Shown here: piece by piece, positions 24,402-36,786 of the stretch
How positions within the stretch are numbered: the first letter of the stretch is position 1
Layout of the letters: each line of letters begins with the position of its first letter
Origin: Larix kaempferi
Lineage: Eukaryota; Streptophyta; Pinopsida; Pinales; Pinaceae
Direction: 5' to 3'
Assembly: GCA_027924585.1 (NCBI GenBank)
Contig: BSBM01000865.1
Location: 1,302,001-1,366,000 of the forward strand
Length of the DNA: 64,000 bases
Translations under genes and position numbers: made by a program
The notes under the pieces: generated by a model
Database searches by the model: none
Seen by the model: the letters and a program-made list of their open reading frames with translations, nothing else
What the model was told of the DNA's origin: nothing

Positions 24402-25272
24402 TGTTGACCAACGCGACTCCAGTCGATAGGGGTTCCACTCCACTGTCGACACATTCCACAGTCTCCCTGGGCACCGTCCCGGGCAGGTTCTATCCCGCCC
24501 AGCAACACCTGCAGAGCAGATGAGGTCTCACCCGAGGCATCCAGGGAGAGCAGACGGAACCATGTTTCCACCGAGGAAGGAGGAGATTTGCAGCTATATG
24601 AACTAACTCTATTGCAACACTAAACAGGAATCTCAAACATTTGACATGTGTTCATAATGCATTATTCAATCGCAGCATTCATTATCGCCGTAGTAATAAC
24701 AGTAAAGCAACATTGCATTAAGGAAACATAGCATTATTCATAAAGTGTGACATTGCATTACCATAAATAAACAGAAAGAACCCAGGAATTGCACTAGAAC
24801 AGTTTCATCATATATTATTACTACAAAACCTTAGATACCATATCTCCTCAAAGATCAGGTCTCGACAATATCTCACACATGCGCAGAAACAACCCAAAAA
24901 ACATGTACTTCTCTTCACCCAGCTTGATTCCTCTCATCTTCGTCTCTCTCAATACCTACGACTCTTATCTATATATAGGCTTCCACCATTACAATGCTTG
25001 TCCACTTACTAACAATTTCCTAACCGACATTTGGACAAGTGACCCAATATCTAACTAACTCGGTACAAAATCGACCAAAAACCCGCATTCTGCGGTATAA
25101 CTGACTCAACATTAGATTATCTATGGTCCTAATGACCCAAAACGCGCATTCCATGGTACAATTGACCCAAAATACATCACTAATCTTCTGCTCCTCGCCA
25201 TTCGCGTCATCTTCTGCCTTGTTGCAGCATCGGAGATGCTGCGATAGCACTCTACCAAACTGCCTGCCAACA
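24402..25272 (-). repeat. E3 5' LTR
   Basis: 871 bp. On the minus strand it starts TGTTGGCAGGCAG (plus 25272) and ends GGTCAACA (plus 24402). It is followed outside by the target duplication AGTTC (25273-25277). Confidence 0.93.
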
Positions 25273-25554
25273 AGTTCTATTCCACATGTGTAGCTTCTCC
25301 CCTAGCTATCTCGGTGCTTCCATTGCCACCTTCAATGAAGACCGCAATCCTTGCATGTGTTTGCAATATTGCATGTAGTTTATGTTTTATTTTATTGAAT
25401 CAATTCATGAAAGACACAAAATATGATCCATCTACTATCTTCCCTACTACTTAAATAGGGGAGTGGATAGCCTTAAAATAATTTCCCTGTATTATTAATG
25501 GTCCTAACCATAAGGTTTATCATAGTCGATTGCCACTGGTAGATAATGGGTTGG

Positions 25555-26340
25555 CACCCTTTTGATGATAGGAAGCATTTTTAGGCTCCTTCGGTTTGGA
25601 AATCGTGCCCACTTCGATGGTGCTTCCCATACTACTCTTGGTATTTGTAGGGCAGGTGCTTACATTGAACTTGATAATGGAGATCAGATCAATCTATGGC
25701 TTCATGGGGGCATCGGTACAAATACAAAAGGGGAGCTCCTTGCACTATGGCTCCTCTTATTCTTTGCTGACAAGGCTCACATTCAACTGGAATAGATTGC
25801 AGGAGATTCCTTGACCATTTTGAATTGGGCAAACTCTGTTGTGGCTATTAATGCCCTCGTACTTTCTGCATGGATGGATCAAACATTGTTACTCCTCGGT
25901 CGTTGTCCTGGGTCCTCTATCATTCACATATATCAGGAGCATAACTCCATTGCAGACTCTCTCTCACATCATGGACTTGCTACGGAGGTTGGCAAGATCT
26001 TCTATGAAATTTTGGAGGGTCCACGAGCTCCTCTTCTAGGATGCTGGACTATTTTTGCTGTATAGTCTTCTGCTTTCTCCTTTTTAGTTTTTGTTGTTTA
26101 TGGTTTTTAGTTTTGGACTGGCTGGGCTGCCATTTACCGGTTGTATTATTTTTTGTTGGTCGATTGGATCTACTGTTGGGGGATTGGTATATCCCGGGTA
26201 ATATTTATTTTTGTCTGTTGTCTGGGAGACGGTTTCAGTCTCGGATCTGCCTCTAGTTGGTTTGTTGTGGATCTCTTTCTGGTTGTAAACATTTCATTCT
26301 TATTAATACAAGTATCGACTTTTACTTGTGAAAAAAAAGG
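25555..26340 (+). mobile_element. 3' fragment of an L1-type LINE (RNase H and tail)
   Basis: The plus-strand frame reads the RNase H domain found at the C-terminus of plant L1-type LINE ORF2: HFDGASHTTLG (first Asp), KGELLALWLLL (Glu), AGDSLTILNWA (second Asp) and IYQEHNSIADSLSHHGL (last Asp). One in-frame stop (about 25796) lies between 25562 and 26065. About 270 bases of 3' untranslated sequence then end in a short A-run near 26330. Endonuclease and RT are absent, so this is a 5'-truncated or deleted copy. It sits immediately right of E3. The left border is unclear (25278-25554 has no identity). Confidence 0.8.
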
Positions 26341-29300
26341 AAGCATCTCTATCTATGAAAATGTTCTGCTCTAAAAAAAATGTATTGACAGGAAGGTTAC
26401 CTGGTTCCAAAATGATCCCTCCAAAATAAAGTCATTGATATTTATCCCCTATAGCCTACTATTCTTATTTAAAGGTTTGGTTAAGTTTACTTGGAATTCA
26501 TTGAAAGCATTAGCCGCATTCGAAATAATATTTTGTAATGGGCAATAAATTCTTTGCCAATGTCCTCTTGCTTGGTTAACATTCCATTGGGGTTATTTAC
26601 AATAGAGTTATTTTATGTAGCTTATTTACAGGTCAAAACAAAGGACGTAGTATGAAATTGACTATTTTTGCATGTTGTTGTAAGTGCTCCTTAGGAATAG
26701 GTCGCGTGAGTAGCCAACATTCTTCTTGGTGGAAAAGTGGTCTAGATCTATTTTGAAGTCTCTGGGAAAGCATGGATTACTTAGGTTTTACTTGATGAGA
26801 ACAATAGATTACTTAGGTTTTATTTCTTGTTTGATGGATTATACATGATGAAATGAGCAAATTTCCTTGTTGAAATAAATGATACCATGGATCCAATTTC
26901 CTCATTGATGGGGTAGATAGAAATTATTTTTTACTATAAATTGTTTGCTTCAAATATGTAAAAATATAAATATAATGACAATGACACATTTATCTTAGTT
27001 TTTCTTTCATTAGCACTCAACTACTTTGATCAAAAAATCATATGTCATATAATCATTTTTTGCATAATACAATAAAAAATTTCATGTCTCTTTTTTAAAT
27101 GAATGTATGTTATGTTATAGTTTCATTGTTGCTAATAAACTAGAGTTCACACGATTAGTTTCATAGCCGTTACAATAATGAACCAATGTTCTTGTGAACA
27201 CGAACCACCGTTCATATAATTAATTTCAGGATGGTTGCAATAATGAACCAATCTACCCCAAGTCTTATTACAAGTTCAAGTCCATAAAATAGGGATTCGC
27301 TGCTTTGCAACTTCCTTAATTTGATACAAACTTATAAAGGAAAAAAAAACTAACGCCTAATTAAGTTTCTATCACCTAACTTGAATTTATGATACTATGA
27401 TTCCCTTGTCGATATTTTACATAATAAATGATCCAAGTAAGAGCATGGTGCATCCATTATATTCGTGAAATTACTCTATCCCACAAAACTTTCTGAAGTG
27501 TTTGTTTGAACTTATATTGGACTATCGTCACAATCCATATAAAATGTCACCTTTGAACTTTCAATTACCATGATTTTTTTTTAAAACAAACTTCTAATTT
27601 AATTATGGTTCAGTTAAAATAACTATTATGTTTATATGTTGTCTTTAGCAATGTTAAACATAGCAACAACCATGATTTTTTAATGGTTGAAGATGAACAA
27701 TTGGAGTTTAAAGTCTTATATGCCTTCATATTTTTTTCTTTAATAATGGGCTACATTTTCCTTTATATATTTCTTGTGATTAGTTTATGACATGATTTTG
27801 TATTATTTTGGTGTGTACTTGGTTATTTCCACGATAAGTAGTAATTGCAAATATCTTCGTGGAATGTGTAGGTCGCATCAGAACCTTCTTCACAATAAGT
27901 GTGCTCAGAATAATACACTCAAATCTCGGATGATTTTTAAGTTATGGACAATGAGTTGAAGCCCATTGAAAACTCTCTAAAGCAAGAAGAGAAGGAATTT
28001 ATTGAATGATATGATTTTTTTAAAACTTGATTGTATATTTAATTAAAAAAGGTTATATTCAAAAGTTTAATCCCCACCGCCGGACAATGGAGTTGTCCAA
28101 TTATTAACTTGGTGTAGTAATTGGTCCGTCGTGGGATCCAAACCTAAGACGCCATCATCCACGTCTTTTTTCACAACCCCGGACTGCATGGCATCAGTCG
28201 ATCTAGTCACTGTGTCCGAACAGAGATCGAAAAGCTGAGGTGCAGAATTTGATTCTTGCAAATTTCCATTACCTATGGGATTTGATGAACCTGGTTTCAT
28301 GGGATTTTGTAGATTGAATAAATAAATGTATGTGTAATTCATCTCAACTAATTTTTAGTTCTTTTCATTTTTTGTGTTTTTATCCTATCAATATTATCCA
28401 TCTGCCATTAATGCAGATGTGCTAATTTATTTACATGAACCATGGAAGTCACCATGCACCTAGTGGTAGTCTAAATCATATAAGAAGAAAAGCATGTATG
28501 GAGGTTAGGTGTACCATTCACATCATATAGACACACTTTCTTTCTATAGGGAATTCACCTTGTTGACCAATATCTTATCATGTTCATTCATAAAGGGGGT
28601 TTTTAGATTATGAAAAATAAGGTCACTATAATGTAGGTATTTATAATGTAGGTATTGCGAATTTACATGGATTGGGGGTATAAAAAGAGGTATCTAGTAA
28701 AAATAATTTTTTTTTTTTTAAATTAGAAAGATGTATTAGAAGATGTGTTCAACAAAATGATTTTTGTAGATATTTATCAATATTTAGTGAAATTAGGAGT
28801 ATTTTTTAATACACCATGAATGAATGTGTTATGGCATAGTTTCATTGACAGAAGACCCGTGCTTCTTTCTTTATTTTAACTACATTATTACACATTTCAG
28901 TACACAAGATATACATAATATGGACTACTTATTAAAGTATCTATATACATGATATGGATTACGAATACCTTCTTGTTAAAGTAGCTATAAACTTTCAATA
29001 TTACTTTTCCATTTTTTCAAAGTACACTAGCTTGTGATATGTACCATGATAATGTTTTTTGAAGAACTCAATTTTAAAATTAGTAATGAGGATAACCATC
29101 GCTTACTTCTGTTTGTAAATGCGAGTTGAATCATCAACTTATTCAAAGAAAACTACACCACCTGAAATAACATATTGGTGATTTGTAAGAGGGAAGACTT
29201 CCACTCCTACCATATGCCTTTGGTCTTAGGTTGTTAACCCATTTCCTTACAAACGCGAAAGATGAGCTCTTATCCAACTAGAAACAGTTTTAGGTCTTAT

Positions 29301-29383
29301 TCCATGACCAATATGTACCATGATAATTATAGAATTTATCATGTTTTAAGTGATAAAGTAATGTTTTTAATTATTATAATTTT
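26341..29383. other. Unassigned AT-rich sequence
   Basis: No recognisable gene or element end. A minus-strand frame at 28342-28067 (91 codons) is open, with QLFDLCSDTVTRSTDAMQSG and DDGVLGLDPTTDQLLHQVNN, but has no motif I know. An imperfect repeat containing GCAATAATGAACCAAT / ACAATAATGAACCAAT occurs near 27165 and 27235. The rest is AT-rich with homopolymer runs. Confidence 0.5.
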
Positions 29384-29568
29384 TGTTAGGAGATGTGTGT
29401 CATACATTTTGCAGTTTTATAGCATATTAGTTACTTGAATAAATGCTCATTAGTAGTGGGGAGTAAATGTTGAGGATTGAAGTTGCACATTGTACTTCGA
29501 TTAGGATGCATTCTATTGGGGTTCCTGTTCTTTAACCTAGCCGCCTGCAACCTTACAGCGCCACAGCC

Positions 29569-31059
29569 ATGGCGGCCTCCAGCGGAGGTCACTCTAAACC
29601 ATCGTTCAGCTAGATAATTTCCTAGCGTACTCAGAAAACCAAGCCTCTCCTCTTGACGGGGACGACACCTCCAACTACAAAATCAAGGTCTAAAAAAGGA
29701 AAAGGAGGAGAGGGAAGTGCGGCCCTTGCATCAGCAGCCTCGAATCCTGCAAACACAAATCAAGAAGCAGCCACAAATACAATGCACACAAGAGATACCA
29801 ACAAATGCAAGCCCAAATATCTGTAGATTCCCAGGTATGAAGTCACTTCAAACCTTGTCAACCAACAAATCCAATACATGCAAGACCGTGCAATAATATG
29901 CAAATTTATAGGCCTATGGACAACTGAAAAGAATCTCACATGGTGGCTCACCAACACTTGGAAGCCAAAAGGACAATGTAAACTGAAACTAGCATCCAAA
30001 GGTTTCTTCACCATAATCTTCTAGAACCTTGAAGACAAACACAAAATATTCCAAGGAGGACTATACTTCCTGCACTCTACAGGTCTGTACATGAGAAACT
30101 GGAAAGAGCACTTTAGCCCAAAGAAAGAAGACTTTAAGGTGGTGCCAGTATGGCTATGGCTATATTCACTACCACAAGAATACTGGAATCTAGAAACCTT
30201 AGATGGAATAGGAAACACCCTAGGAACCTTTTTTCAAGCTTCTGATTCCACCTTAGCCACTCGCTACACCTCCTATGCTCACATCTGCATCTATATGGAT
30301 ATATCACCGACGATCCCTGAAGTGATCTACCTCACCTACCAGGACTCGGAATGGATCCAGCTGATAGACTATGAGCATATTCCTTTTAGATGCGGGAAGT
30401 GTCATGAGCATGACCACCTTTTATGAGAATGTCCTCTAAATGCTAAACCTCCCCCTCCTCCTGCGGAAAACATAACCGATGAGGAAGGCTTCACCAAAAC
30501 CACCAACCGCAGAAGACCTGGGAAGAAACCCTCTACTCCAAGCACCTCTAACAACCTGGACTGCCATAATAGATTCTCTGTCCTCACCCAACAAAACCCT
30601 GAAATACCTGAGCCTCGTGTTCCTGCTTCCAACCCAGCCCCCTCCACTTTCCAGGACCCCATATTCAAGGATGTTCTGCACTCGCACATCCAGACTCCCC
30701 CTGAAGGATGCCCCGCAGAACCTGATGACATGGAGATAGGAGAAATAGATCCGGAGGCCATTCAAGAAGCCTGGTCGAAGAATGATCTTCATAGTATCCC
30801 TCAGCGCCAAATGGATCTCTTTAAAAAATCTTACCATTCCCTCGCTTTGAAACAACACTTTCTAACCCTCGCAGATGCCGCTCCAGCTCCAACGACTCAC
30901 AATCAACTGGGGCTGACCATATTAAAGTGCAAGGATATCTCCAAGGGGAAAAATGCAATCCCAAAAAAAGGTAGAAAACCCAACAAGCAACTAATTCGAG
31001 AACCGGGTAAGCACTTAATATATTCTGGACAGAGTGCCAAGATCAACACTCTCTTCTAA
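29569..31059 (+). pseudogene. LINE ORF1 (DUF4283-type, zinc knuckle)
   Basis: Begins at ATG 29569 (MAASSGGHSKPSFS, then a stop). The DUF4283-like RNA-binding region spans about 29950-30330 (YMRNWKEHFSPKKEDFKVVP, then WLWLYSLPQEYWNLETLDG). A zf-CCHC_4-type knuckle CGKCHEHDHLL-stop-EC follows at about 30390-30430, interrupted by a stop between its last His and last Cys. The C-terminal half is Pro/Ser-rich and ends at 31059 after a Lys/Arg-rich segment. ORF1 proteins bind LINE RNA. The broken knuckle and early stops make this a pseudogene. Confidence 0.8.
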
Positions 31060-31070
31060 CCAGTGAATTA

Positions 31071-34000
31071 ATGGAGCTGAAGTTCATCAGCTGGAACATA
31101 AGGGGAATCAGAAGTGATTCCAAAAGAAGAATTTTGAAAAACAAAATCATAAAAGAAAAGCCTGCTCTCTTAATGCTTCAAGAAACAAAATCTACAGAGC
31201 TCAAGCTCCACTCATTCATTAAAAAATGTTGGAAAAAAAAAGAGATAACAACAGTGGATGCCAGAGGAGCGGCCGAGGGCATCGCAATCGCTTGGGATCC
31301 CAATGTCATAAGTATGGAAGGTTTCTTCTCTAGCCCTAATACTCTTTCTGGATGGTACCACATCCAAGGAACCTCTCACAATGGGGTAATCACGAATGTT
31401 TATGGCCTGCAATCAATGGAGCAAAAAATTCATTTTCTTAACCATCTCTCCTGGATCAACAGGAAACTTCTGAACAATCATTGGATTATTGGCGGAGATT
31501 TTAATATCATCACTTCTCTTAATGAGAAAAAGGAGGTATTTGCAGACTGGACAGAGATAGCTTTTCCTTTCAAGCTCTCATTCGCGATCTTTCTTTAGCA
31601 TACATGGAGACAAGTAACAAAATCTACACCTGGAACAATAGGAGAGGAGGAGATAAGCAGGTTGCCTCTCGTTTAGACCGTTTTCTAATCTCAAATTCCC
31701 TTTTGCAGAATCATATCAATCTCTCCAGCACCATCCTACCTATCGTTGGTTCTGACCACTGGCCGGTTTGCCTCCACCTAGAATGGGATGCTTTTAATGC
31801 CTGAAGACCTTTCAGATTCGAGCAATTCTGGCTCACCCACCCAAATTTTAAAGATAAAATTAAAGATTGGTTGCACACCTCCGACAGGGTAGAGGGAACC
31901 ACCATGTATCGATTCCAGCAAAGACTAAAATTTGTCAAAAAAAAACTCAAGCTTTGGAACAAAACTGAGTTTGGCAACATTCTAGAGGAGAAAACAAGGC
32001 TGGAAGGAGAACTAGCCAGAATTCAATCCCAAGCTATCCACCATGGATACACCGAAGAGCTCAAGCATCAAGAAAAATATTTACAGACTCAAATCGATGT
32101 CTGAGGTCAGCAGGAGGAAATATTCTAGCTCCAAAAATCCAGAATCCTTCGGCTTAAAGAAGGGGAGAAAAACACCAAATTCTTCCACGATGCAATGATT
32201 CAATGTAGGAAAATGAACAAGATCACCGGGTTGAAAACCAGCACTAGAGATACTTTACTCAAGATGGAAGACATAGAACATGAGCTAGCTTTCTTTTATA
32301 AAAATATCATGAAAGATACCACTCCGAACAACTCGCAAACCACTCAACAGACCCTGCAGCACATCCCCCATCTTATCACGGAGGAGCAAAATATCAACCT
32401 CTCCAGTCCCATCTCTCTAGCATAAGTGGAATCAGCAGTAATGGATATGAAATCTGGAAAAGCTCCTGGCCCGGATGGTTTCACTATTGAATTTTTCCAA
32501 ACGTGTTGGGTTATCATAAAAAATGAGGTATGGCTTGTGGTCGAATCTTCCAGAACCTTCGGCTCCATTCTCCCTGCCTTCAATGCCACCTTCCTCACTC
32601 TCATTCCCAAAATGGACAAGCCCGCTGATCCGGCTAACTTTCATCCTATTTCCCTTTGTAATGTCATCTACAAAATCATAGTCAAGGTCATAGCCAATCG
32701 CCTTAAACCACTGTTGCCCCTTCTCATCTCTCCAGAGCAGTCAGGCTATGTTGAAGGTAGACAAATAATGGATGGTATCATCACCGCGCATGAGGTGATT
32801 CACACCCTAAAAACCTCCTCTTTGCCTGGGATGCTCATCAAACTAGACCTGACCAAGGCCTTCGACAAAACTAACTGGAACTTCCTCAGGGACACCCTTT
32901 TATCCTTTGGCGTCTCCCACTCTTAGGTTAGTTGGATCATCTCCCTCGTCTCCTCGGATTTCTTTTCCATCCTTGTCAATGGTGCTCCCTCACCCACCTT
33001 CTCCCCTTCCAGAGGCATTAGAAAAGGGGACCCTTTATCCCCCTACCTCTTCATCCTGATAGCAGAAATCCTGGGAAGAAGCATAAAAGCAACGGTCTCA
33101 TAAAATCATTTACAGGGCATTAAAATCAACAAGCATTGCAACACCCAGTCGCACTTGCATTCCGTGGATGACACAATGTTGATGGGGAAAGCCACGGTCA
33201 TGGAAGCAAAATCCTTTAGGGACATTCTTCACTCTTTCAGTGCAGCCTCAAACATGACCATAAATAATCTCAAATCACGAGTCTTCTTCTTCAACACTCA
33301 TTTGCAAACTCAAAGCCGTATTACCATAATTTTAGGTTTTCCGAAGAGTTCCCTTCCATCCAAATTCCTTGGGGCCCCCCTCGTCTCCTCTGCCATTAAA
33401 AAATCCTCTTGGAAAGATCTTCTCACCACCCTCAAGCACAAGCTTTCCTCCTGGACCTTCAGAGCCCTCAACTTTCCCAATCATCTCATCCTCCTAAAAT
33501 CAGTCCTCCAAGCCATGCCTCTCTACCTTTTCTCGGTCATGGTTTCCCCTAAGTATATTCTCAAATCCTTCTGCAACCTGCAGAGAAACTTCCTATGGGG
33601 TGGCACCACTCAGCATAGAAAATGGGATTTAGTGGCCTGGGAAAATCTATGCACTCCAAAGCTGGAAGGGGGCCTCGGTCTAAGAGACCCTTGTACCTTG
33701 AATGAAGTTCTCTGCGCTAAATTGCTCTGGAGATGTTGCACTGAAAACTCCACGCCTTGGACGTGCATTTGGATGCACAAATATGATGAAAATATGCAAC
33801 ATCACGAGCTCATTCGACATGACACTCTCTCGAATGGATCCCTCATTTGGAACTTGGCCCGGGCTCAAATAGAGCTCATTCGCAAGAACAGCTTATGGGA
33901 GGTTAAGAATGGAAATAGGGCTCTCTTCTAGGAGGATGCTTGGAATCATATGCCTCCCTTGCAACAACTCAATCGCATAGTAGAGATTTAGACTCACTCC

Positions 34001-35507
34001 CACCAATAAGGAAAGCACCTTAGTGCTCATTATTGGGAACCTCAAACCAACAACGACACCTGGATATCCTGGAGAGCGAAAGAAAACTGGAATCGGAACT
34101 TCAATAGCGAAGATGAAAACTCCTTCTAGAAAACTCTCAATTCCAGAAGGATCCTTATCTCCGACAAGCCCAATAAACTCAGATGGGGGCATCAGTAGAA
34201 TGGCTACTTCACTATCAAAGAGGCTTACAACCTCACCCACTCCGCATCTCCCCCACCCAAAGATGCTATTTGGATGAATATTTGGGACTCTCATTTATGG
34301 TCGAAAATAAAAACCTTCCTTTGGTTAGTTGCAAGGAAAAAAAATCCTTACTTGGGACTTGCTTCTCAGAAGGGGTTTTGTAAGACCCTCGGTTTGTGTG
34401 TTATGCAACCAGCATGAGGAAACCCAGGAGCATCTCCTCAATACCTACATTTTTTCCTCTACCATCTGGGATTGGGGAGCTACCATCTTTCACCAATCCG
34501 ACCGGCATAGAGAATACATTAGCTCCACCATTCGGGAGTGGCACACTGAGCCATTATCTAATCCCATTTTGAACCGCATTTGGTTACTCTTCCCTGGCTT
34601 CATCTTATGGAATATATGGAAAGAGCGAAACAAAAGAATCTTCCAGGATAACTCTCTCCCCGCTACTTGCCTCCATGCTCACATTCACTCCAATCTTCAA
34701 AAGACCTTGATGCTGGGAGCTTGGTCCAAATATGATCACGTTTGTCTGCACCAGGAAAGAATCATCATGGCGGATTGGAATTTCAATCTCATCTCTTCTC
34801 ACCCCAGAAATTCCTCCCCCTCCACGTCCATTCGCATTCCCTCCTCCTGGTCACCGCCACTGCAACCCCCCATCAAACTCAAATTCGACCAAGCCTCTAA
34901 GGGAATCCGGGGTACTTCCAGAATAGGAGGGGTCTTCAGAGATATAACAGGGTAGCCCATACACATCTACTCTAAGAACATTGGAATTACCACCAACAAC
35001 GTGGCCGAAATGACTGCTCTCAATACAAGCCTAAAAATTGCTCGCAGGGAAGGCTGGACAGAGCTAACTATCGAAGGTGACTCTCAAATCATCATCAACA
35101 CAACTTATATAATACACTGTGGCATCACCCTCGCCAACAACTATCTCTGCTTTACACTGTGGCGTCTTGAGTGTCTCAAGGAACAACTGCAGGATCATAT
35201 CAATCACTTTCAAGTCTTCAACACTAGCCATGTTCGTCGCACGACCAACAAGCTGGCTGATCATCTTGCCAATGATGGAGTTGTCCCTTCTAATGACAGG
35301 ATTGACTCCTCCTGGCACAGTATCAGGGAGAAACCTCTCAGAACTCATCTCACTGACATTTCCTCTCATGAACATGTTCCCCCAACGTGGGTTCCAGGCA
35401 GAGACCATCCACCGGAAGTGACTTCCAGCCAGGGGGCCAAACACCTACCTGCCCACATAGACCATGAGGCAGGGAACATGCCTTCCCAGGCCACCCACGC
35501 ATCCTAG
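31071..35507 (+). pseudogene. LINE ORF2: endonuclease, RT, zinc finger, RNase H
   Basis: ATG 31071, 12 bases after ORF1. The APE-type endonuclease shows FISWNIRGI, LMLQETKS, WIIGGDFNII and, after a frame change near 31600, SRLDRFLIS and GSDHWPV. RT shows GKAPGPDGFTIEFFQ, FHPISLCNVIYKI, SPEQSGYVEGRQIMDGI, LIKLDLTKAFDKTNW and GIRKGDPLSPYLF; the catalytic F/Y-A-D-D motif appears as SVDDTM, so the Asp pair survives. A second frame change near 34300 precedes the zf-RVT part (LTWDLLLRRGFV, CVLCNQHEETQEHLL). RNase H follows (KFDQASKGI, NNVAEMTALN, IEGDSQIII, KLADHLAND). About nine in-frame stops. Confidence 0.9.
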
Positions 35508-35525
35508 GAAACATCATAACTTGTC

Positions 35526-36254
35526 ATGACCGTCGGCTTCTCGAATTCTCCAGCGTGCGCCCCATCTAGTCTTCATGCTCCCGTTCAGATCAATGTAATG
35601 GCCATTACGTCCACGAAAATTAATGAGTGGGGATGTACCTCAGCTCTAATGGAAAAAGCAGGCAGCAAGAAGAATGGGGTTATTGGTTTCCATGCAAACA
35701 CATTTCGATGCAAAAGATTCAAAGGTGTTTGGCTCTCAGCCCGACCATGCATTCTCTGCTCATTCTCTGTTTTAGCAGTCGCTCGTTCTAAGGTTCTCTG
35801 GTTTGGCAGCTCGTATTATGGTTGGTCTTCAGGAGCGGTGGATATGCCGCCCACCAAGAGAGCCTATAACCGTCGCGCGGTAAAGTTGGAAAGCCCCTCC
35901 TCCAGTCCTCCCATGCGCTTCATGCACGAGGTCATAGGGAAGGCTCGCAGGTACAAGGATGCAATCCCGCAGAAAGCACAGGAAGAAATCCAAGAGGCAG
36001 AAGAGGATGCCTTGGTTTACAGAGGTTGTCTCACTGACGCAGAAATAAGAAATGAGTTCGAGGCCCTGGTACTGGACCCGAGGAGTACCAGGGGTCATTC
36101 CACCTTATACCAAAATACTCTTGACTATCACTGGTCTCAGAAAAAAGTGTTGGGAAAGGCCCTTGCTGACAGAGGCGAAGCCGAGGATGAAATACTTCTC
36201 CAACAAGACGAAATGGTTGGATACCTGAAGCAAATTCTCTTCAATCAGCAGTAG
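35526..36254 (+). CDS. Third open frame in the LINE (ORF3?)
   Basis: An uninterrupted 242-codon frame follows ORF2, in the same frame but after two stops. It remains open while ORF1 and ORF2 are riddled with stops. A second Met at 35844 (MPPTKRAYNRRAVKLE) would give 136 residues. The C-terminal part is charged and probably helical (KAQEEIQEAEEDALVYRG, RGEAEDEILLQQDEMVGYLK). No motif of known LINE proteins is present. It lies inside the LINE's target duplications, so it travelled with the element. It may be an extra ORF of this family, a C-terminal ORF2 extension, or host sequence picked up by transduction. Function unknown. Confidence 0.45.
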   Translation: MTVGFSNSPACAPSSLHAPVQINVMAITSTKINEWGCTSALMEKAGSKKNGVIGFHANTFRCKRFKGVWLSARPCILCSFSVLAVARSKVLWFGSSYYGWSSGAVDMPPTKRAYNRRAVKLESPSSSPPMRFMHEVIGKARRYKDAIPQKAQEEIQEAEEDALVYRGCLTDAEIRNEFEALVLDPRSTRGHSTLYQNTLDYHWSQKKVLGKALADRGEAEDEILLQQDEMVGYLKQILFNQQ

Positions 36255-36786
36255 TTATCTCAATGTCTCGGGATTTCTCTCGCTAAGGATCCTACTTCTC
36301 AGGTTGGACAGATAAGTTTAAACCAATAGTTCTGTTTTGGTTAGCTCTAGTCTATTGGTCCAACTCTATCTTTACTATTAATGTTTATGTTTTATATTTA
36401 CAGTTACATAACACTCTTGCTTGTTAGTCTGAAAGTAAAACTCAAACTCTGAAAAGTCTTGTTTCCTCATGAGGAAGACTTCCTTTAAATATGTTTTTGG
36501 GTCTGTTTTCTCGGCTATGAGAGGACCCTTTAATACTCTGTTTATTATGTTGATGGCAATATAAGGATTCACACTAGCTTACAAAAAAAAATGCTGAGGA
36601 TTGAGAAGAAATAAATCTTGAGTAGCTAAGTAGGAAATGAATACTAAGTAGAAATAATTGGCCAATTAAATAATGGTGGTTTCCAACATGTAGAATTGGA
36701 AAACCATAAATTGCTTATGTTTTTATGTTCCTATTTATTGAGTGCTAGGGTTGAAGGTAATGTGTGTCTAAGTTTTTAACTTTAAG

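Larger units (their letters stand above)
13627..25272 (-). mobile_element. E3: complete Ty3/gypsy element with extra ORF (Athila/Tat-like)
   Basis: Two LTRs of about 870 bp (13627-14496 and 24402-25272) are flanked by a perfect 5-bp duplication AGTTC (13622-13626 and 25273-25277). The whole element is 11.6 kb. Minus-strand order: 5' LTR, primer site, gag with several zinc knuckles, protease, linker, RT, RNase H, integrase, a long extra ORF, polypurine tract, 3' LTR. The primer site resembles tRNA-Asp, which is used by Athila/Tat-group elements, and extra ORFs after integrase are known in that group. By eye the LTRs agree at roughly nine of ten positions. Stops and frameshifts in all genes make the copy non-autonomous, but its architecture is complete. 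Confidence 0.92.
29481..36588 (+). mobile_element. Full-length but decayed L1-type LINE
   Basis: A 7.1-kb element flanked by 16-bp target duplications (29465-29480 and 36589-36604, one mismatch) with an A-run just before the right copy. Order: 5' UTR, ORF1 (gag-like, DUF4283 and CCHC type), ORF2 (endonuclease, RT, zinc finger, RNase H), and a further open frame before the 3' UTR. The terminal features support target-primed reverse transcription of a full-length copy. Stops and two frameshifts in ORF2 show it is dead. Confidence 0.88.
29384..36780 (+). repeat. Copia-like LTR split by a LINE
   Basis: 29384-29480 (starting TGTTAGGAGATGTG) plus about 36605-36780 together match the 3' LTR of the copia remnant at 44269 onward. 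Shared strings include ACATGTAGAATTGG / GCATGTAAAATTGG, CAGTTTTATAG / CAGTTTTGTAG and GAATAAATGCT / CAATAAATGCT. The LINE interrupts this LTR between its target duplications. No second LTR of the same copy is seen, so it may be a solo LTR. Confidence 0.6.

Noticed and set aside
25278-25554. Extension of the LINE fragment leftwards to the E3 border
   Set aside because: No zf-RVT or RT sequence could be read there, so the left border is left open.
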